DNA of 64,000 bases from Bacteroidales bacterium UBA5281 (lineage in GTDB: Bacteria > Bacteroidota > Bacteroidia > Bacteroidales > Lentimicrobiaceae): contig DHSR01000033.1 of the NCBI GenBank assembly GCA_002410555.1, positions 124,880 to 188,879 of the forward strand, in the 5' to 3' direction. How positions within the stretch are numbered: the stretch's first letter is position 1; every line of letters starts with the position of its first letter. The notes beneath the pieces are model-generated. The model ran no database searches. It saw nothing but the letters and a program-made list of their open reading frames with translations, and was not told the origin of the DNA. Made by a program: the position numbers and the translations under genes. Positions 55,578 to 63,402 of this stretch are shown piece after piece.

Positions 55578-56048
55578 ATGAAAAAGTCATTTTCTATGCT
55601 GATCACGCTTTCTTTTCTCCTTTTTGGTGCCTATGCTCAAAATGTTCAGACCGAGAAGGTGCAGGAGAACCCGAATGCGCCGGAGATCACCTTCGACAAG
55701 ACTGTTCATGATTATGGGACCATCTTTGTAGGCGGTGATGGCCACTGTGAATATGAATTTACCAATACCGGTAAAGAGCCTCTGATACTTTCCAGCGTAC
55801 GCTCTTCATGCGGATGTACAGTTCCCAGCTGGCCCCGCGAACCCATTTTACCGGGCAAAAAAGAAACCATTAAAGTAAAATATGACACCAACAGGATGGG
55901 GCCTATCAATAAATCAGTTACGGTAATTTCCAATGCCAAGAATTCGCCCGTGGTGCTAAGGTTGAGTGGAAACATCGTTAAAAAGACTGAAGAAAGTGCC
56001 ATACCTGAAAAGAGTATTGCTCCGGGAAACAGCCCAATGGTAAAATAA
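55578..56048 (+). CDS. DUF1573 domain protein, exported
   Basis: A 156-residue protein with a signal peptide (1-20, ending AYAQ) and one DUF1573 Ig-like domain. Its hallmarks are FDKTVHDYGTIFVGGDGHCEYEFTNTG (quoted in part) and the SSCGCTVPSWPREPI pair of cysteines, with a KVKYDTNRMGP strand. DUF1573 proteins are abundant in Bacteroidota envelopes; molecular role unknown. Confidence 0.9.
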   Translation: MKKSFSMLITLSFLLFGAYAQNVQTEKVQENPNAPEITFDKTVHDYGTIFVGGDGHCEYEFTNTGKEPLILSSVRSSCGCTVPSWPREPILPGKKETIKVKYDTNRMGPINKSVTVISNAKNSPVVLRLSGNIVKKTEESAIPEKSIAPGNSPMVK

Positions 56049-56073
56049 GCTTTCCGGCATTTAAAATTCTGAT

Positions 56074-56114
56074 AAGTGAGCAAACATCGTCTTAACGATG
56101 TTACTCACTTTTTC
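56074..56114 (+). terminator. Terminator after DUF1573 gene
   Basis: AAGTGAG...AACATCGT (56074-56090) pairs with ACGATGTT...CTCACTT (56095-56110) with a 4-base loop and small internal bulge, followed by TTTCT. A strong intrinsic terminator. Confidence 0.8.
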
Positions 56115-56276
56115 TATATTTTTACAGAAAGAATTTTTTTCGTAAATCCCTGAGATTTATCCTTTCATCCTGATTGGCAATCTCATTAATAGTTTATAAA
56201 AAGTTGAGGATGAGAGGAAACAGAACCTCCTCCCACGCTCTCTATTTTCCTTCTAATTTTTTAAATGCAAACACCT

Positions 56277-56318
56277 GTCATTCAGAAAGGAACGAAGTGA
56301 ATTGATGAATCTCTCACT
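56277..56318 (+). repeat. Dispersed repeat, second copy
   Basis: TGTCATTCAGAAAGGAACGA followed by AGTGAATTGATGAATCTCTCAC. It shares TCATTCAGA ... GATGAATCTCT with the copy at 17702-17730, with extra bases in the middle. Confidence 0.5.
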
Positions 56319-56345
56319 AAAGGGGGCTTTAATCGATCATAACTA

Positions 56346-56376
56346 TTTGTTAATCTGAAATTAGCTTATACCTTTG
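56346..56376 (+). promoter_or_regulatory. Bacteroidota promoter TTTG-N19-TACCTTTG
   Basis: TTTG (56346-56349) and TACCTTTG (56369-56376) are exactly 19 bases apart. The aminotransferase ATG follows 35 bases after the -7 element. Confidence 0.7.
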
Positions 56377-56411
56377 CAGCATTATTAACATTTGCCTAAC
56401 AATTTTTTGCC

Positions 56412-57611
56412 ATGCCAAAAATTTCTGACCGCGGTTGCCAAATGCCCGCTTCTCCTATACGTAAGTTGGTCCCTTACGCGGAAGCAGCTAAAAAAAGAGG
56501 TTTAAAGGTATATCACCTGAATATCGGTCAGCCAGATATCAGTACTCCTGAAGTGGCTCTGAAAGCCATCCGGAATTTCGGTCAAAAGGTGATTGAATAC
56601 AGCCACTCAGCCGGGAATGAACCCTACCGTATTAAACTTTCGCATTATTATCAAAATATCGGTATTAACGTTGATCATAATGACATTATCATTTCTACGG
56701 GTGGTTCTGAAGCCATTGCATTTGCATTTCAGGTTTGCCTGAATCCGGGAGACGAAGTCATTATTCCGGAACCTTTTTATACCAATTACAATGCTTTTGC
56801 ATTAACCGCAGGCGTAAAAGTTGTTCCCATTACCTCTGACATACATACTGGTTTTGCATTACCTCCGGTTTCGGACTTCAAAAAAGCCATCACCCCGCGT
56901 ACCAAAGCCATCCTTATATGTAACCCCAACAATCCCACAGGATACCTTTATTCGGAAGATGAGATAAAGCAATTGGGTCAGCTCGCCCTTGAGCATGACT
57001 TGTATCTACTTTCTGATGAAGTATACAGGGAGTTTTGTTACGACGGACACAATCACTTTTCAGTGATGGAACTTGAGGGGATGGATGAACATACTGTACT
57101 TATCGACTCTGTTTCAAAACGTTACAGCGAATGTGGCGTGCGTATAGGTGCGCTTGTTTCAAAAAATAAAAAATTGATTGCCACTGCATTGAAATTTGCA
57201 CAGGCCCGCTTAAGCCCGCCATCACTGGGACAGGTGATCGGAGAAGCCTCCCTCGACACGCCCGCTGAATACTTTAAAGAAGTTTATGATGAGTATATCC
57301 TTCGTCGCAACCTGGTAATTGAAGGACTAAACAAGATTCCAAATGTGCTTGCTCCTATGCCCAAAGGTGCGTTTTACACTATTATAAGTCTGCCCGTAGA
57401 TGATGCCGATACTTTCTGTCAGTGGCTGCTTGAAGACTTCAGCTATGAGGGTCAAACGGTTATGCTTGCGCCTGCTAGCGGCTTTTATGCTACGCCGGGG
57501 TTGGGTAAAAATGAAGTTCGCATCGCTTACGTCTTAAAATCAGATGACCTGAAAAATGCCGTAAAATGCCTGGAAGAAGCCCTGAAAGTTTACCCGGGCC
57601 GAACCAGATAA
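56412..57611 (+). CDS. Pyridoxal-phosphate-dependent aminotransferase (aspartate-aminotransferase-like)
   Basis: A 399-residue fold-type I aminotransferase. It has YHLNIGQPDISTPE at the start, CNPNNPTGYLYSEDE, LLSDEVYREF, the PLP Lys in SVSKRYSECGVRIGAL, and EVRIAYVL near the end with the substrate Arg. Length and motifs fit the AspC/alanine aminotransferase group. Substrate not determinable. It may feed the 2-oxoacid pathway at 41-51 kb. Confidence 0.92.
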   Translation: MPKISDRGCQMPASPIRKLVPYAEAAKKRGLKVYHLNIGQPDISTPEVALKAIRNFGQKVIEYSHSAGNEPYRIKLSHYYQNIGINVDHNDIIISTGGSEAIAFAFQVCLNPGDEVIIPEPFYTNYNAFALTAGVKVVPITSDIHTGFALPPVSDFKKAITPRTKAILICNPNNPTGYLYSEDEIKQLGQLALEHDLYLLSDEVYREFCYDGHNHFSVMELEGMDEHTVLIDSVSKRYSECGVRIGALVSKNKKLIATALKFAQARLSPPSLGQVIGEASLDTPAEYFKEVYDEYILRRNLVIEGLNKIPNVLAPMPKGAFYTIISLPVDDADTFCQWLLEDFSYEGQTVMLAPASGFYATPGLGKNEVRIAYVLKSDDLKNAVKCLEEALKVYPGRTR

Positions 57612-57634
57612 TATCACATTTAACGATAACTGAG

Positions 57635-57668
57635 AAGGTTGTCAGCCTGAGGCGGATGACCTTTTTTA
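57635..57668 (+). terminator. Probable terminator after the aminotransferase
   Basis: AAGGTTGTC and GATGACCTT are imperfect inverted repeats followed by a T6 run (57661-57667). Confidence 0.5.
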
Positions 57669-57680
57669 GTTTTCCCGTTT

Positions 57681-57854
57681 TTATGGTTTTTGAAACCAAT
57701 AGCATTGCCAGAAACCTAAAATATTGGTTATAAAAGTCTCATAAATCTTCTCCAGCAATCCGGGATCAAGTTCCTTGTGCACTTTATATGCAGCATTGAC
57801 AACTGCTTTTCCTATAATTTCCTCTTCATCCGAAATAGTTTCATAGGGTTTCAT
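57681..57854 (-). pseudogene. Truncated GxxExxY-family gene
   Basis: From the ATG at 57854 the frame begins like a GxxExxY protein: MKPYETISDEEEIIGKAVV, then GLLEKIYE. It then departs into TFITNILGFWQCYWFQKP and stops after 57 residues, whereas the family is normally about 125 residues. The missing half is not found downstream; the aminotransferase terminator follows directly. GxxExxY proteins have a PD-(D/E)xK-like fold of unknown function. Confidence 0.65.
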
Positions 57855-57910
57855 GATGGCTCTGATTTCATGTAAATAATTAAAAAACTTAGTGTTACTT
57901 GGAGTCATCG

Positions 57911-57949
57911 TGCCTGCCCGCCCGCCTGCCCAAGACGGAAAGGCTGGGC
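57911..57949. repeat. GC-rich CCTGCCCGCC-type repeat
   Basis: A short GC-rich block (TGCCTGCCCGCCCGCCTGCC then CAAGACGGAAAGGC) stands out in AT-rich surroundings. A similar block, with GGCGGAAAGCCTGCCCGCC, is at 58721-58760. Such elements are scattered through many Bacteroidota genomes. Confidence 0.5.
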
Positions 57950-58096
57950 TTTGTGGCTAATCCAATTGTTAAGAGAAAATTATCGATTGCATATTTTTCT
58001 CATTATCAATATAATGCCTCGCAAGTAAGGTTAATTTAAAAATTATTTTCAAAAACCCGTATTGGCTTTTTGATTTTTTATGATTAATAGATAATT

Positions 58097-58139
58097 ACCC
58101 TGATCAAATTTTTATCAGATGCGCGTGTTTGATCAGGGT
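58097..58139 (+). terminator. Long perfect hairpin followed by T-rich sequence
   Basis: ACCCTGATCAAA (58097-58108) pairs with TTTGATCAGGGT (58128-58139), a 12-bp perfect stem with a 19-base loop, followed by TTTATTG. It looks like an intrinsic terminator but no intact gene precedes it, so it may be the leftover end of a deleted gene. Confidence 0.5.
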
Positions 58140-58190
58140 TTTATTGTTACTATTGCACTACTAAGCTACACCTGCCATTTGCGGCATTGA

Positions 58191-58376
58191 TACAGCAAAC
58201 CAGCAATCCCGGAAAATACATTATTTGAATCATACACAGGTTTGAAAATTGGTGCTGGGCTTGGGTTAGGTGGTAGTTACCAACCAGCAACAAAAACAAG
58301 ATTAGTACCTAAACCTTATATTAGTAGTCCGCCGGCTAATTCAATATTTAACTCAAATGTATTTTTTAGAGATTAA
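58191..58376 (+). pseudogene. C-terminal remnant of a polymorphic-toxin/RHS-like protein
   Basis: An open frame of 61 codons with no ATG start, bounded upstream by a stop. It reads ...PENTLFESYTGLKIGAGLGLGGSYQPATKT and ends PANSIFNSNVFFRD (both quoted in short pieces). The Gly-rich GLKIGAGLGLGGS stretch and the position just before a small membrane-protein gene resemble the C-terminus of a secreted toxin. The identification is by style and context, not by a known motif. Confidence 0.4.
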
Positions 58377-58380
58377 GAAT

Positions 58381-58644
58381 ATGGGAAAGTATTTTTTTGT
58401 TTTTTTTGGAATTAGTATATTCATTATGTGGATAATATTTTTCTACATAGCTTTTTTATTAGATGAGAAGGGGTATAAAACATCGCTTTTTTTCCCTGGA
58501 GTTTTGTTTTCCAGCATGCGCAGTTTATCAAAAGAAGAAAAGAAATATCTTCCTCTTTACTATGCAATGATTGTTACCACCATTCTTCCTTTTGCTGTAT
58601 TTTTCGCAATGTTTATTTATGGGATTTTAGGTAATTATGAATGA
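58381..58644 (+). CDS. Small membrane protein, possible immunity protein
   Basis: An 87-residue protein starting at the ATG at 58381 (MGKYFFVFFGISIFIMWIIF), five bases after the stop of the toxin-like remnant. It has two membrane helices, about 4-28 and 58-82, separated by a charged loop (LSKEEKKYLPL). No family recognised. An immunity function is inferred from position and size only. Confidence 0.55.
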   Translation: MGKYFFVFFGISIFIMWIIFFYIAFLLDEKGYKTSLFFPGVLFSSMRSLSKEEKKYLPLYYAMIVTTILPFAVFFAMFIYGILGNYE

Positions 58645-58650
58645 TGGTAA

Positions 58651-59112
58651 ATGTATAGTTCTACTAAGAAGAATTTCCTATGCCCACTTTACTTTCAACG
58701 GCGCCATGCGATGGGCACAAGGCGGAAAGCCTGCCCGCCAGCAGGTGGGTTTGAGCACGGATTTCTCTCAGTTAGAGTTTATTTTGAGCAGGAAGCAAGT
58801 AGGAATTACATAAAAAGATTTATCTTAGCTGTGGGAAAGATAATCGGTCGAAGCATACCTTCGCTCGGTGGTAGCTAAATGCAATCAAACGGTGGCACTA
58901 TGAGCATAGGCGATAAAGTGATACTATCTGCTGTAATTGGCGGCACAGCCGAGGCACTTTGGGGTGGTAAATTTGCCAACGGTGCCGTAACCGGGGCGAT
59001 AGTCTTTACACTGCGTAACTCTGTGCAATTATATGTTACGATGTCACAGTGTATAACACAGAGTTTCTCAGAATTCTTTTGTTTTAAATTTACTGTGCGT
59101 CTCTGTGCTTAA
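58651..59112 (+). pseudogene. Decayed RHS/polymorphic-toxin tail
   Basis: The frame is broken by an in-frame stop at 58876. Before it are fragments readable in two frames, for example FNGAMRWAQGGKP. After it comes GDKVILSAVIGGTAEALWGG followed by KFANGAVTGAIVF, which matches the GGKFANGAVTGA segment often found at the end of Bacteroidota RHS-type proteins. The rest is repeat-derived. The coding potential is dead as it stands. Confidence 0.55.
58721..58760. repeat. GC-rich CCTGCCCGCC-type repeat, second copy
   Basis: GGCGGAAAGCCTGCCCGCCA continues GCAGGTGGGTTTGAGCACGG. It shares its core with 57911-57949 and lies inside the decayed RHS-like region, probably inserted into it. Confidence 0.5.
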
Positions 59113-59155
59113 CACTGTGTAGCTCTGTGCAATTATGTAGCAAAGTGTATCACAG
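59019..59155. repeat. CTCTGTG-type repeat region
   Basis: CTCTGTGCAATTAT occurs at 59019-59032 and again at 59123-59136. Several CACAG/CTGTG inverted blocks lie between (CACAGTGTATAACACAGAG, TCTCTGTGCTTAACACTGTG). This matches a class of short CTGTGTAACTCTGTG-rich intergenic repeats seen in Bacteroidota. Confidence 0.5.
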
Positions 59156-59202
59156 TAAGATCTATGAAAATTCCAGGTTAAAAAGGATATACTTCCTTTA
59201 TT

Positions 59203-60421
59203 TCATTCAAAATCAGGATAGAGCAGATACTTCTTGCGAATCTGTTTAAAGTTTTTCAGGTCTGCCTGCCAGCTTTGCCGGATTTCGTACTCATTTTTAC
59301 CAGCTACTATCTGTCTGCGGAGTTCCGGTGTGCCGGCTAATTTATCGAAAAAGTTATTGAAATATGAAGTTTTATCGGGCAGCTCTTTATACATCTCTAT
59401 TAACCAATGCAGTTCAAGGCTGCCTTGTTTGTATATGTTTCCTGCTTTTTGCTTCAGGTCCAGGCCATAACAGGTCACGCCTTGGTGTGGCGGGTTTTCT
59501 GCTACACCTTTAATTTGCTGAGGGACAAATGAAAAGGCATGGTTGGGATAGTCGGGATGTCCTACTAATGGTAAAAGGGGAGGGGGTGCCCCTGCCAACA
59601 CTCACCACGGTTCCTTCAAACAGACACAGGGATGGATAAAGATAAATCGCCGCCATATCAGGCAGGTTGGGCGATGGCGGTATGGACAGGATATAGCGGT
59701 CGGTATGGGCATAGCCAATCATTGGGATATTGGTCAGCCTGCATTTCATTCCATCGGGCAGCCAGCCTTCACCATTTACCATAAGGGCATATTCAGCCAT
59801 GGTCATACCATGAACTATGGGTATGGCGTGCAATCCCACAAAGGAACGGTATTCGTTTTTCAGAACCGGTCCGTCCACATAATATCCGTTCGGATTGGGC
59901 CGGTCTAACACCAAAACTTCAACATCATAACGGGCGCAGGATTCCATGACATAACTCAGCGTAGAAATGTAGGTATAAAACCGGGCGCCCACATCCTGAA
60001 TGTCAAAGATCACCAGGTCCACATCAGCCAAATCCTCACGGGAAGGTATTTTATTTTTTCCGTAGAGCGAAACTACCGGAAGACCGCTCAGAATATCCTT
60101 GCCACTTTTAATGCTGGCTCCGGCTTCAGCTTCGCCCCGGAAACCATGTTCAGGTGCAAAAATTTTTACCAGGTTAACTCCGGCAGCCAAAAGTGAATCA
60201 GCCAGATGACGGTTGCCCACCACTGAGGTTTGGTTTGCCACGAGCGCCACCCGCTTATCCTTTAGCAGTGGCAGAAATTTCAAAAATTGATCAGCCCCTG
60301 TAAAAAGTGGCGTACCGATTGGATTCGTCTGGTTAAGATTGCTTAAGGGAGGCTGGGCGGGCAGTTTCCCTGTCTGAAAAACCATAACAAGATAAATAAA
60401 TAGGAGGTGCCTGATTTTCAT
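59203..60421 (-). pseudogene. NamZ-like exo-beta-N-acetylmuramidase (DUF1343), frameshifted
   Basis: Two overlapping minus-strand frames together make one full-length DUF1343 protein. The first (60421 down to about 59570) carries a signal peptide, KRVALVANQTSVVGNRHLAD, FAPEHGFRGEAEAG, FDIQDVGARFYTY and VSVGRGTPSPFTI. The second (to 59203) resumes at GHPDYPNHAFSFVPQQIKGV and contains ENPPHQGVTCYGLDL. Removing one T at 59566 on the plus strand joins them as PFTIVGHPDYP, the expected family sequence. The site is not a homopolymer. NamZ removes terminal MurNAc from peptidoglycan fragments. Either a real frameshift mutation or an assembly error. Confidence 0.85.
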
Positions 60422-60470
60422 AATATGTATTCTTAATATGTATTCTTATGGCAAATTTAAGCTAATCTGT

Positions 60471-60478
60471 TAACTTTG
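60471..60478 (+). promoter_or_regulatory. Bacteroidota -7 element (TAACTTTG)
   Basis: TAACTTTG fits TAnnTTTG. Its position predicts transcription starting around 60485, which would rule out the TTG at 60476 as the permease start and supports the GTG at 60494. Confidence 0.45.
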
Positions 60479-60493
60479 CTGAAAATATCCTGT

Positions 60494-61714
60494 GTGAATT
60501 TCGAACTTTTTATCAGTAGCAGAATAAGATCAAAAAAGGACACCTCATTTTCCCGTCCCATTATTCTTATTTCAATTGCCGGTATCTCTCTTGGGGTAAT
60601 GGTTATGTTGATATCGGTTGCCGTTCTTAAAGGTTTTCAGTTTCAAATACGGGATAAGGTAGCAGGCTTTGGCGGCCATATCCAGATTTCGGGGTTCAGT
60701 TCAAACCTCTCCCTGGAGCCGGAACCGGTCAACCTGAGTGACATTCGTATGGCAGAAATCAGCCGGCTTAACAATGTGAGCGCGGTTCAGGCTTTCGGTT
60801 TAAAAGCTGGCATCCTCAAAACCACCGATCAGATTCATGGGGTAGTATTAAAAGGGGTGGACAGCAGTTATAGATGGGACTTTTTCAAGGAAAAACTCAT
60901 TTCCGGACAATTGCCAGATATAAAGGGGGTAAACCCTTCGGATGAAATGCTGATTTCAAAAAAGATTGCACAACTCCTTCATCTTAAGGTTGGAGATGAT
61001 CTGCGTATGTATTTTATTGCGGAGAACCTTACACGCGGTCGTAAATTTGTTATTTCAGGCATATATAGCACCGGGCTGGCCGAATTTGATGAAATGTACG
61101 TGCTTGGCGATATCCGCCACATCAGAAAACTTAATGGCTGGGCTGAAAATCAGGCCTCGGGGGTGGAAATCCTGGTTTCCGATTTTTCAAAACTGGACGA
61201 AACCACCAATGAAGTCTATGAACTCACCGGTTATGAGCTAAATGCACAAACCATCAAACAGCTTTATCCCCAGATCTTCGATTGGGTAGAAATTCAGGAT
61301 GTAAACGTTATTATTATCCTCATCCTTATGGTACTTGTGTCGGCCATTACCATAATTTCCACCTTGCTTATACTTATACTGGAACACACCCGCAACATTG
61401 GCCTGCTAAAGGCCCTGGGTGCTTCCAACGCTAGTATCCGCCGTATTTTTATTATGGCTTCCCTGTATATTGCATTTTATGGATTACTCTGGGGGAATTT
61501 ACTGGGATTGGGATTGATATGTTTTCAATCTGAAACAGGGTTTCTTCCACTGCCCGAAGAATCTTATTTTATGTCATCGGTACCTGTTTCTATTGGATGG
61601 TTTGAGATTATTGCCATTAACGTCGGAGTTATGATTATCAGCACTTTACTGATGCTGATTCCATCCATGATAGTGCGCTTTATTTCACCGGTAAGGGCAT
61701 TGCGTTTTGAATAA
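60494..61714 (+). CDS. LolC/LolE-type ABC transporter permease (FtsX/MacB family)
   Basis: About 406 residues from a GTG at 60494 (MNFELFISSRIRSKKD). The architecture is LolC/E-like: TM1 at about 22-46, a large periplasmic domain (about 50-270), then three helices in the FtsX domain (LIIVLVSAITIISTLLILILE region and the C-terminal two). LLKALGASNASIRRIF is the conserved ABC-contact motif. It extracts or moves lipoproteins/lipids across the envelope. Its ATPase is not in this window. Confidence 0.88.
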   Translation: MNFELFISSRIRSKKDTSFSRPIILISIAGISLGVMVMLISVAVLKGFQFQIRDKVAGFGGHIQISGFSSNLSLEPEPVNLSDIRMAEISRLNNVSAVQAFGLKAGILKTTDQIHGVVLKGVDSSYRWDFFKEKLISGQLPDIKGVNPSDEMLISKKIAQLLHLKVGDDLRMYFIAENLTRGRKFVISGIYSTGLAEFDEMYVLGDIRHIRKLNGWAENQASGVEILVSDFSKLDETTNEVYELTGYELNAQTIKQLYPQIFDWVEIQDVNVIIILILMVLVSAITIISTLLILILEHTRNIGLLKALGASNASIRRIFIMASLYIAFYGLLWGNLLGLGLICFQSETGFLPLPEESYFMSSVPVSIGWFEIIAINVGVMIISTLLMLIPSMIVRFISPVRALRFE

Positions 61715-61725
61715 TTAAAGCAGGT

Positions 61726-62445
61726 TTAATCTTTTTTGTGTAAGCCGCACTCCCGCGTATTTGGATTTTCCCACCACCAGCGTCCGGCCCTGATATCTTC
61801 TCCGGGTAAAATGGCCCGTGTACAGGGTAAGCAGCCAATACTGGCAAAACCTTCATCGTGAAGTTTATTGTAAGGCACATTGTTTTCTTTTATAAACGCC
61901 CAAACCTGTGCTTCAGTCCAGTCTATCAGCGGATTGACTTTAATCAGACCATTGGTGGCGTCCCACTCAACAAGCTGATCATCCTGCCGGGTAACCGATT
62001 GCTCCCTGCGTAACCCGCAAATCCATGCATCCAGCCCTTTAAATGCCCGTTGTAAGGGTTCTACTTTTCGAACATGGCAACACCTGCGCCTGTTTTCAAT
62101 ACTTTCGTAGAACAGGTTTATTCCTTTCTCATTTACCATTTGCTCCACTGCATCTTTATCAGGAAACATGACTTTAATGTTAATGCCATATCTCTCATTC
62201 GTTTGCTGCATTAGATCATAAGTTTCCTGAAACAATCTGCCGGTGTCCAGTGTAAAAAATGAGGCCGATTTGTCGATGCCGGCAATAAAGTGTGTAATTA
62301 CCTGATCTTCCGCGCCCAGACTGGTGGAAAAAGCAACCTTGCCCTCAAAATCGGTCAGGAAATATTTCAGGACTTCTGCTGCGTTCTTTCCTGCTAATTT
62401 TTGATTTAATGCTTCAGCGCGTTGTATATTTTCTTTAGTTGACAT
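61726..62445 (-). CDS. cysH: Phosphoadenylyl-/adenylyl-sulfate reductase
   Basis: A 239-residue reductase of assimilatory sulfate reduction. AFSTSLGAEDQVITH and TLDTGRLFQETYDL bind the nucleotide. The Fe-S cysteines of the bacterial APS-reductase type are present: Cys122-Cys123 and Cys205/Cys208. The catalytic Cys is Cys233 in ECGLH. The Fe-S cysteines favour APS over PAPS as substrate. Convergent with the permease gene, 11 bases apart. The MBL hydrolase gene precedes it. Confidence 0.94.
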   Translation of the reverse strand: MSTKENIQRAEALNQKLAGKNAAEVLKYFLTDFEGKVAFSTSLGAEDQVITHFIAGIDKSASFFTLDTGRLFQETYDLMQQTNERYGINIKVMFPDKDAVEQMVNEKGINLFYESIENRRRCCHVRKVEPLQRAFKGLDAWICGLRREQSVTRQDDQLVEWDATNGLIKVNPLIDWTEAQVWAFIKENNVPYNKLHDEGFASIGCLPCTRAILPGEDIRAGRWWWENPNTRECGLHKKD

Positions 62446-62455
62446 AGTTTAAGTG

Positions 62456-63301
62456 TTATTTCGTAAAAAAATCCGCTATATTTCCAATCCTGTCAGCCAC
62501 TATACCCTTTTCCGTTCGGCGTAGGGTACATGCCTCATTATAAAAGTCATGCTGAAATACAAGGATATAGTGGTTCTCACACGCTTCTTCGAGAAAGGCT
62601 TCCTTTTCGTGAATGCTTAACAGGGGTTCAATATCAACCGCCGGAACATAATGTGGCGGCAAATTGGCCAGGGCCGGAATGAAATCGGCAAGAAAAACTA
62701 TGGTTTTGGAACCGGCAGTAATAAAAGGAACAAGCTGCCCCCGCGTATGGCCATTAAATATACGGAGTTTTATGTTTTCATCCCAATGGCATTCTTTTTC
62801 AATCAAAATACATCTGCCCGAGTTTTGTAAAGGTAAAATATTGTCCTGAAAAAATGCAGCAGATTCACGTGGATTGGAATCAAATGCCCATTTAAACTGT
62901 CGGCTGGAACACCAGTAACGGGCATTCGGGAACAGCTCTTTGGGCTGTTGCTTCTTATCGTAATAAACTGCTCCCCCCACATGATCGTCATGTAAATGCG
63001 TAAAAATCACATCCGTAATTCCGGCAGGGGAGAGGCCGGCAGCTTTCAGGCCTGCTGATATTTCACAGACATCAAAACGAAATTTGTATTTATAATATTT
63101 GTCGTCCCGCTTTTCACCCATGCCGGTATCAAACAATACCTTTCGGTTTCCGTAACAAAGCAGCGAACACCGGGTAGTAATTTTTACCAGGTTGTCTTCA
63201 TCTTCAGGATACACCTTTTCCCAGATGGTTTTTGGTACCACTCCAAAGGCCACGCCCCCATCCATCTTCCAGTGATCAGCATGTATTGTTGTAATCTTCA
63301 T
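62456..63301 (-). CDS. Metallo-beta-lactamase-fold hydrolase
   Basis: A 281-residue MBL-fold enzyme. The metal motif is FTHLHDDHVGGAVYYD; other ligands are FNGHTRGQLVPFI and the later FQHDFYNEA. The start MKITTIHADHWKMDGG resembles quorum-quenching lactonases and related hydrolases in the family. Substrate unknown. It may be co-transcribed with cysH (10-base gap). Confidence 0.88.
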   Translation of the reverse strand: MKITTIHADHWKMDGGVAFGVVPKTIWEKVYPEDEDNLVKITTRCSLLCYGNRKVLFDTGMGEKRDDKYYKYKFRFDVCEISAGLKAAGLSPAGITDVIFTHLHDDHVGGAVYYDKKQQPKELFPNARYWCSSRQFKWAFDSNPRESAAFFQDNILPLQNSGRCILIEKECHWDENIKLRIFNGHTRGQLVPFITAGSKTIVFLADFIPALANLPPHYVPAVDIEPLLSIHEKEAFLEEACENHYILVFQHDFYNEACTLRRTEKGIVADRIGNIADFFTK

Positions 63302-63377
63302 CGTTGCAAATTTATGACTTTTAAACGTATACTTTTGGTTTCATCCAAAACGAAACAATATTGGCCGATAATTTTGG

Positions 63378-63385
63378 TATTTTTG
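63378..63385 (+). promoter_or_regulatory. Bacteroidota -7 element (TATTTTTG)
   Basis: TATTTTTG fits TAnnTTTG and lies 17 bases before the Mpl-type ATG. No -33 TTTG at the usual distance. Confidence 0.4.
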
Positions 63386-63402
63386 TTGTTTAATTCTACT
63401 GC

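Larger units (their letters stand above)
56049..56345. other. Intergenic region between DUF1573 and aminotransferase genes
   Basis: About 300 bases without a gene. It contains a terminator hairpin (56074-56114) and a variant copy of the dispersed repeat (56277-56318), followed by the aminotransferase promoter. Confidence 0.6.
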
